A stretch of 27,963 bases of DNA. It comes from C00003060 sp964440795. GTDB lineage: Bacteria > Desulfobacterota > Desulfobacteria > Desulfobacterales > C00003060. Below the pieces are notes generated by a model. It was not told where the DNA came from. It made no database searches and worked only from the letters and a program-made list of their open reading frames with translations. Positions 23,003 to 27,963 of the stretch are shown here, piece after piece. How positions within the stretch are numbered: position 1 is the first letter of the stretch; each line of letters starts with the position of its first letter. The DNA lies in contig CAYTTQ010000033.1 in the NCBI GenBank assembly GCA_964440795.1, positions 1-27,963 on the forward strand, read 5' to 3'. Made by a program: the position numbers and the translations under genes.

Positions 23003-23381
23003 TTTTCAGTTGTCAGTTGTCAGGTTTCAGGTGTCAGGTGTCAGGTTTCAGGTGTCAGGTGTCAGGTTTCAGGTGTCAGGGGTCAGGTTTCAGGTGTCAG
23101 GGGTCAGGTTTCAGGTGTCAGGTGTCAGGGGTCAGTCCTCGGTTATCAGTTATCAGTTATCAGTTATTGGTTATTAGTTCTTGGTTATCGGTACCAGGTG
23201 CACCTTGCACGGCTCACGGCTTACGGTAATTCATTCAATGTTCGGCGTTGGACGTTCAATGTTCAACGTTCGTTACCTCAACCCCTTCTCCCCCAAACCT
23301 TGAACCCGGAACCTTCTCCTTCAGCCTTCAGCCTTCAGCCTTCAGCCTATAACCCCTGAACCCTTGAACCCCTTAACCCTT
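23003..23381. repeat. Degenerate heptamer array 1 (between ABC exporter halves)
   Basis: From 23004 the sequence divides into about 50 consecutive 7-nt words in one register: TGTCAGG, TTTCAGG and GGTCAGG, then TATCAGT, TATTGGT, TCACGGC, TCAATGT, and later CTTCAGC four times, ending in CCCTTTTA-like words. Within 23025-23129, three heptamers form a 21-nt higher-order unit repeated five times. The array starts one base before the start codon of the 20993-23002 gene and reaches the stop codon of 23382-25136. No gene or RNA is apparent. Confidence 0.92.
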
Positions 23382-25136
23382 TTACCCTTTTACCCTTTCA
23401 TAACGCCCTTCTTCGATTTCCTGCCAATAATACATGTCTTGATAAAACCCTTTCCGGTCTTTCAGTTCTTCATGGGTTCCCATGTCCGATATTCGCCCGT
23501 TCTCCAAAACCAGAATCAAGTCCGCATCTTTTATCTGGTTGATTCTGTGAGAGACCATCACCGTGGTGCGGACACGCCATACTTCTTGAACGTGGCCGAG
23601 TATGATGGCCGCCGTATCTACATCCACCTGGCTGAGCGGATCATCCAAGATCAGCATGGGCAACGACGAAAGGAGGGCTCTCGCCAAGGCAAGGCGCTGT
23701 TTTTGTCCCCCTGACAGGGTCACGCCCCTCTCTCCAATAAGGGTGTCAAAGCCGTGGGGAAAGCTTTCTATCGTATCATACAGATGAGCGGCCCGCGTGG
23801 CCGCCACCATCTGGTCGATTGTCGCATCTTCCTTGCCAAACATGAGATTATCCCGAATGCTGCCGGAAAAAAGAAATGCATCTTGCGGAACCACTGCTAT
23901 ATTCGATCGGAGCCATTTCAGCGACCGCCTACGAATGTCGACACCGTCGATCATCACGCGCCCTGTCGTAACATCCAACAGCCGGGGAATCATGTGGCAA
24001 AGCGTCGTCTTTCCACTGCCGGTTGGACCGACAATACCGATTCGTTGACCGGCACTCAGGGAGAATGAGATGCCGGAAAGTACCACCGGCAAGTCCGAGT
24101 CGTATCGAAAACCGACTTCCTCGAAAACAAGATTTCCCTCCATACGCCCTGAAGGTTCCGGGTCGGCGGGGCTGACGATCTGGGGTGGTGTTTGAAGAAT
24201 TTCATCGATTCTATCGAGTGATGCTCGACCCCGCTGGATCAGGTTGATCACCCATCCCATGGCCATCATGGGCCAGGTCATTAACCCCAAATAGCTGATG
24301 AAAGCGACGAAATCACCGGGGGTAATGGTCAATTCGATGGCCAACCGCCCGCCAAGGATAAGAACGATCACCACACTCACATTGGTCATAAACGTCATTC
24401 CGGGAAACAGAGACCCGGTGATACGCACCAAATGAATATTCTTTTTTACATAGTCATCGGAAATACCCGTAAGCTTTTCCATTTCTGCATCTTCACGATT
24501 GTATGCCTTGATCACCCGGATCCCGGCAAATCTCTCGCGCACCACCTCCGTCAAATCGGAAAACGATGCCTGAACGTCTTTGTAGAGACGATGCATCTTT
24601 TTGGTAATCACCCGGGTTAGTACCACGATGATGGGCATGGGCAACAATGCCAAAAGCGTCAGTGTCACATTGATGTACAACATAAAACCAATCGCCGCCA
24701 CCGTGAGCACCACTGCGTCGGTAAGTGCCACCATGCCCATGCCGACAGCCATCCGGACATGCTGGACATCGTTGGTAGCACGAGCCATCAAGTCTCCGGT
24801 TTTCGCCTTATCAAAGTACCCTGCAGACAGATTTTGGATATGTTCAAAAAGCCGGTTTCGCAGTCCTTCCTCAACTCGCCTGGAAGTCCCGATAAGACAC
24901 CGTCTCCATATATAACGAAAAACGCCGATGACGAGTGCTACAGCGATGACATACAAAGCATAGCGAACAAGATTGGCGCCCTTCACGCTACCGATCGTCA
25001 GGTCATCAACGGCCCACTTGATAATCCGGGGAATAAAAAGCTGAAGGATATCTACGATAAAGAGTGAAAAGAGTCCCACCAGGACCCACACTCTTTTCTC
25101 GACGAAATATGGCTTGACCAGCCGGTAGGAATTCAT
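23382..25136 (-). CDS. ABC exporter half, degenerate-site subunit (TM287/BmrC-like)
   Basis: This 584-residue protein has a six-helix transmembrane domain (about 15-300) and a C-terminal ATPase. Walker A is GPTGSGKT (370-377), the signature LSGGQ (474-478) is canonical, but Walker B is LILDD (495-499), so the catalytic Glu is Asp at 499; the switch His is at 530. That is the pattern of the non-hydrolysing partner in heterodimeric exporters such as TM287/288 and BmrCD. The gene runs ahead of its partner, separated by 379 bp of heptamer repeat. Its last residues (RVKG, stop) are coded by the edge of that repeat. ATG 25136 has no obvious ribosome site. Confidence 0.93.
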   Translation of the reverse strand: MNSYRLVKPYFVEKRVWVLVGLFSLFIVDILQLFIPRIIKWAVDDLTIGSVKGANLVRYALYVIAVALVIGVFRYIWRRCLIGTSRRVEEGLRNRLFEHIQNLSAGYFDKAKTGDLMARATNDVQHVRMAVGMGMVALTDAVVLTVAAIGFMLYINVTLTLLALLPMPIIVVLTRVITKKMHRLYKDVQASFSDLTEVVRERFAGIRVIKAYNREDAEMEKLTGISDDYVKKNIHLVRITGSLFPGMTFMTNVSVVIVLILGGRLAIELTITPGDFVAFISYLGLMTWPMMAMGWVINLIQRGRASLDRIDEILQTPPQIVSPADPEPSGRMEGNLVFEEVGFRYDSDLPVVLSGISFSLSAGQRIGIVGPTGSGKTTLCHMIPRLLDVTTGRVMIDGVDIRRRSLKWLRSNIAVVPQDAFLFSGSIRDNLMFGKEDATIDQMVAATRAAHLYDTIESFPHGFDTLIGERGVTLSGGQKQRLALARALLSSLPMLILDDPLSQVDVDTAAIILGHVQEVWRVRTTVMVSHRINQIKDADLILVLENGRISDMGTHEELKDRKGFYQDMYYWQEIEEGRYERVKG

Positions 25137-25191
25137 GAATGGATGCTAACAAAGGCTCGCAGAACAGTCAAAGTCATTTCGGGGGTGATTA

Positions 25192-25471
25192 GGATAAAGG
25201 CTAAAGGCTGAAGGCTGAAGGCTGAAGGCTGAAGACTGAAGGCCGAAGGGAGAAGGGTCAAGGCGTAGGGCGTAGGGCAAATCGCTGAATGTGAGATGGG
25301 AAGAGGGGTGAAGCAGAGATCTTCCTTGACCTTGAACCTTGCGCCGTTGGCCTTGTACCTTCTTCCCAATACAAAATACCTTTCGCCCAACAATTTGAAC
25401 GAGCGAAGCGGTAGAACGTCTTGAACGTTTTGAACGGTTTACTGACCCCTGACCCCTGGCCCCTGGCCCCT
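25192..25471. repeat. Degenerate heptamer array 2 (upstream of ABC exporter)
   Basis: Forty consecutive 7-nt words keep one register: GGCTAAA, GGCTGAA four times, GACTGAA, GGCCGAA, GGCGTAG twice, then words such as TTGAACC, TTGTACC and TTGAACG, and at the end GACCCCT twice and GGCCCCT twice. It fills most of the 372-bp gap between the divergent ABC exporter and RNase genes. The inner and outer words (GGCTGAA, GACCCCT) are reverse complements of words in array 1. Confidence 0.9.
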
Positions 25472-25508
25472 GATTGACTTTTACCCCCGCGGTTGTTATA
25501 TGTGACAA

Positions 25509-27506
25509 ATGCAACCTGGAACTATCGTCGAATATATCGATCACAAACATATTATTACCGCCGCCGTCCTGGATCACAAAAATAAGAAGCTGCGCATGCT
25601 CACCATGCAAAACCGAGAGGTGAGCCATGGAGAAACACGGCTCGCCCATGTGAGCGAAGATCGAATCGACGTCGGACTGGCAAGGAGCCAGATCGTCGAA
25701 CAGCTGCGTGGGCTGAAAGAAAAAAGAGAAACGCTGAAAACGCAGGTCAATCTAAAGGATCTCTGGGAGGTCGTACACACGGAACCGGCATGGATAGACG
25801 TAAAAACCATGGCCGAGCTCTGCTTCGATTCGGAGATCTCATCGGATCATACCTCGGCCGTTATGCGTGCCATGTTCGAAGACCGTTTCTACTTTAAGTT
25901 TGACGGCACTCGGTTCTTCCCGAACAGCCCGGAGAAGGTAGACCAGATAGCAGGACAGGTTACGGCCGAAAACAAAAAAGCCCATCTCATTTCAGAGGCG
26001 ACTCGGTGGATACAACACGTAATGGAAACCGGCCAATGTGCCGTCCCCACTCATAACGAAGAAATCAAGGCAGAGATTATAGACACGCTGGTCTCTTTTT
26101 ATCTTTTTGGAAAAGATAGCCCTCATCAAAAAGTCGCCAAGGAAATTATTTCCCAAAGTCCACTCGACCCCCATCAAGGTCTGTTTGACTTTTTGGTGCG
26201 CGTCGGCGTTTGGAATCCGGATGAAAATGTGACTCTTCACCGGCTCGAAATCTCCAGCACCTTTCCCGGACCGGTCCTTGAAGCCGCAAGTCACCTGATC
26301 AAACAGAAAACGGATATTCTAAGCACACAAGATCGAAAAGACTTACGGCATTTGTCCACGATTACCATAGACGGTCAAAACACCCTCGATTTTGACGACG
26401 CCATCAGCATTGAGCCGCTGCAGAGGGGATGCAAAATGTGGATACACGTAACCGACGTGTGCCATCTTCTGAAACGCGGCGATCCTGTGGATGATGAGGC
26501 GTTCGGACGCGCCAGTTCCATCTATTTGCCGGATACACGGATATCCATGTTGCCTCCCATTTTGACGGAAGATCTGTGTAGTTTGAGGCAAGGTGAAGAT
26601 CGCTTTGCCATAACCGTAGTGGTGGAACTGAGCGATTCTGCGGAAGTATTGCGTTACGAGGTATTTCCAAGCATAATCCGGGTAAACCGTCAGCTCTCGT
26701 ATTATGACACCAACCAGATAATAGGCCAAGATCAAGAGCTGCAGTTCATTTACGAATACGCCCAGAAATTGAATGCCCGCCGATTGGACTTAGGCGCGCT
26801 TCAGATAAATCTCCCGGAAATCAACGTGTGGATTAATGACGACAACGAAATTTCGATTACCCGCACCAACAGAGAAAGCCCCAGCCGCGTCATGGTTTCA
26901 GAAGCGATGATTCTTGCCAACTGGTTGATTGCTTCTTATTTCAAGGATCGAGGGCAACCGGCCGTATTTAGAACTCAGGCACCCCCCAGACAGCGGTTAA
27001 TCGACGGGAAAGGGGGCAGCCTCTATCAAAACTGGATGCAACGAAGATTTTTGAGTCGGGTGGTCTTAACTACGGACCCGGAACCCCATGCCGGGCTGGG
27101 CCTCGATGCGTATCTCACCATCACTTCCCCGTTACGCAAGTATCTTGATCTGGTCACCCAGCGGCAGTTGTGGGGACTCCTCGGCATGGGACATCTTTAC
27201 TCCGAGGACGAACTGACATTTGTCATCCAATCCGTAAGAGAACCGCTGAGCAGAATTCTGTTCCTGCAACAGGAACGGAAACGGTACTGGATATTGAAAT
27301 ATCTGGAAACGGCGGTAGGTAGCCGGGAAGAGGCCCTGGTGCTCGAAAAACGGCGCCAACATTACGTGTTGTTATTGACCAACTACATGATGGAAACGAC
27401 CATTCCTTTGCAGGGGACAAAAGCGCTCACACCGGAGGAAACGATAACGGTGGTCATAGACCATGCCGATGCCAGGGCCGACAAGCTGACCGTGTCTATT
27501 GCGTGA
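25509..27506 (+). CDS. RNB-family exoribonuclease (RNase II/R-like)
   Basis: This 665-residue protein is a 3'-to-5' exoribonuclease of the RNB family. The N-terminal 60 residues resemble the SH3/KOW-like start of shorter RNB proteins (MQPGTIVEYIDHKH). The catalytic site is TIDGQNTLDFDDAIS, with four metal-binding acidic residues at D288, D294, D296 and D297. Downstream lie YLPDTRISMLPPILTEDLCSL and the conserved TSPLRKYLDLVTQRQL, which contains the arginine that contacts RNA. The C-terminus is short, with no full S1 domain, so it is closer to RNase II-like deltaproteobacterial forms than to E. coli RNase R. ATG 25509 has no clear ribosome site. Confidence 0.92.
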   Translation: MQPGTIVEYIDHKHIITAAVLDHKNKKLRMLTMQNREVSHGETRLAHVSEDRIDVGLARSQIVEQLRGLKEKRETLKTQVNLKDLWEVVHTEPAWIDVKTMAELCFDSEISSDHTSAVMRAMFEDRFYFKFDGTRFFPNSPEKVDQIAGQVTAENKKAHLISEATRWIQHVMETGQCAVPTHNEEIKAEIIDTLVSFYLFGKDSPHQKVAKEIISQSPLDPHQGLFDFLVRVGVWNPDENVTLHRLEISSTFPGPVLEAASHLIKQKTDILSTQDRKDLRHLSTITIDGQNTLDFDDAISIEPLQRGCKMWIHVTDVCHLLKRGDPVDDEAFGRASSIYLPDTRISMLPPILTEDLCSLRQGEDRFAITVVVELSDSAEVLRYEVFPSIIRVNRQLSYYDTNQIIGQDQELQFIYEYAQKLNARRLDLGALQINLPEINVWINDDNEISITRTNRESPSRVMVSEAMILANWLIASYFKDRGQPAVFRTQAPPRQRLIDGKGGSLYQNWMQRRFLSRVVLTTDPEPHAGLGLDAYLTITSPLRKYLDLVTQRQLWGLLGMGHLYSEDELTFVIQSVREPLSRILFLQQERKRYWILKYLETAVGSREEALVLEKRRQHYVLLLTNYMMETTIPLQGTKALTPEETITVVIDHADARADKLTVSIA

Positions 27507-27548
27507 ATCCCGGCGTTGCAAAAGTCGAGGATGCCGCAGATGCAAATC

Positions 27549-27722
27549 TCAGTCTTTGCCTTCGCCTTCGACTGTCCCTTCCGCCTCTTCTTCCAATGGG
27601 TCTCCCTGGCATTCCTGAAGGACCGCGTTGGCCTCGGACACGATTTTTTTAACTTTGACATGGAGCGATTTCAGCTCTTCATCAATCTCTTCCAAGAATT
27701 CATCCGGTTGTTCCTTACCCAC
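27549..27722 (-). CDS. Small acidic coiled-coil protein, unknown
   Basis: I do not recognise this 57-residue protein. It reads VGKEQPDEFLEEIDEELKSL at the start, continues as one predicted amphipathic or coiled-coil helix (KVKKIVSEANAVLQ), and ends in a Glu/Gly-rich tail. I chose GTG 27722 because GGAGG (27727-27731) lies 4 nt before it; the frame is open to 27803 without a ribosome site. It converges with the RNase gene, 42 bp away. Confidence 0.6.
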   Translation of the reverse strand: MGKEQPDEFLEEIDEELKSLHVKVKKIVSEANAVLQECQGDPLEEEAEGTVEGEGKD

Positions 27723-27809
27723 AGCACCTCCAATTGAGATGGCGTCGTAAAAAGCCAGTTTAAGCCGCGCCGCCGGCCTCCTGTTGACAACGAACTTGAT
27801 CACCGATTT

Positions 27810-27843
27810 GTCAGGTAACGCCTGGCGGCGTAACCTGACCTAC
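27810..27843 (+). repeat. REP-like palindromic unit
   Basis: It runs from GTCAGGTAACG through CGTAACCTGACCTAC, a perfect-ended hairpin of the same family as the pair at 20866-20955, in the orientation of unit 1. Confidence 0.85.
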
Positions 27844-27884
27844 GCGCGACCTTCTCAAACAAGACAAGTCAAGTTGGTTGGAAG
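27839..27884 (-). repeat. 46-bp dispersed repeat, copy 2
   Basis: The reverse complement matches 13812-13857 at 43 of 46 positions. It overlaps the edge of the REP-like unit by a few bases, which suggests one composite element. Confidence 0.85.
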
Positions 27885-27914
27885 TCCAATATCTGGGTTC
27901 CAGTCTACGTCTTA

Positions 27915-27939
27915 GGGTTCGCGCAAAAATAACTTCACA
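27915..27939. repeat. Terminal dispersed repeat, right copy
   Basis: This is the inverted copy of 26-50, with one mismatch in 25 and weaker similarity continuing to the end of the window. Confidence 0.75.
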
Positions 27940-27963
27940 GAATGGGCGCTCGGATTTGGTTCG

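Noticed and set aside
22919..23359. 146-codon + strand frame reading as VSGVRCQ-type repeats
   Set aside because: It is the translation of the heptamer array (7-nt period gives a 7-residue repeat) and runs into the antisense of the ABC gene.
23003..23381. CRISPR array
   Set aside because: There are no constant repeats separated by unique spacers of 30 or so bases; the region is continuous 7-nt words.
25146..25649. 167-codon - strand frame with FSLQPSA-type repeats
   Set aside because: It is again the heptamer array translated, and it overlaps the start of the RNase gene in antisense.

Overview
The window looks like the chromosome of a Desulfobacterota (deltaproteobacterial) anaerobe, probably a metagenome contig or close to it. 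This rests on the mix of genes: hflKC, DUF721, FmdB, DUF1015, an AmrS-type radical SAM enzyme, a short-form MetE-like protein, the tRNA-Ser/dnaX/ybaB/recR cluster and heptamer-rich spacers. No rRNA or taxonomic marker is present, so the assignment is inference. Most of the window is dense housekeeping sequence. The unusual material is one small decayed tRNA-integrated element and several families of non-coding repeats.

Layout. 1-6476: an FmdB zinc-ribbon protein, an uncharacterised HEVVH protein, a 31-residue AURKAIP1/COX24-like basic protein with a strong bidirectional terminator, the hflK-hflC protease-regulator pair, a DUF721/DciA-like protein, and a DUF1015-trmN6-like pair with a TGATG junction. 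6740-8962: tRNA-Ser(CGA) followed by a 2.1-kb island bounded by an exact 34-bp duplication of the tRNA 3' end. The island holds a frameshifted HK97-type capsid gene, an intact orotate phosphoribosyltransferase gene and the C-terminal stub of a tyrosine recombinase. 9086-9289: a 204-bp MITE-like inverted-repeat element just upstream of tRNA-Ser(GGA). 9309-13801: tRNA-Ser(GGA), dnaX, ybaB, recR, a YkgJ-type cysteine-cluster gene, murI and an ACT-domain gene, all on the + strand and probably largely one transcription unit. 13908-15705 (-): a SAM methyltransferase and an overlapping AmrS-like radical SAM gene. 15940-18531: ssb, tatA, a DjlA-like J protein and a MetE-like enzyme. 18876-20858: an exported beta-propeller/FN3 protein with a CFI-type C-terminal anchor. 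20993-25136 (-): the two halves of a heterodimeric ABC exporter. 25509-27722: an RNB-family exoribonuclease and a small acidic protein.

The signals most worth a second look are non-coding. Two arrays of degenerate heptamers, each keeping a 7-nt register for about 280-350 bp while the word drifts, flank the first ABC gene. One of them fills the whole gap between the two exporter halves, supplies the sequence immediately before one start codon and runs into the stop codon of the other gene. Palindromic REP-like units (20866-20955, 27810-27843), a 46-bp dispersed repeat (13812-13857 and 27839-27884) and a repeat found in inverted orientation at both ends of the window form a composite repeat family. 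The last of these suggests the window may be a contig that stops at repeats. I found no CRISPR array and no recognisable defence system; the island's lone pyrE-like cargo is its only candidate for an accessory function.
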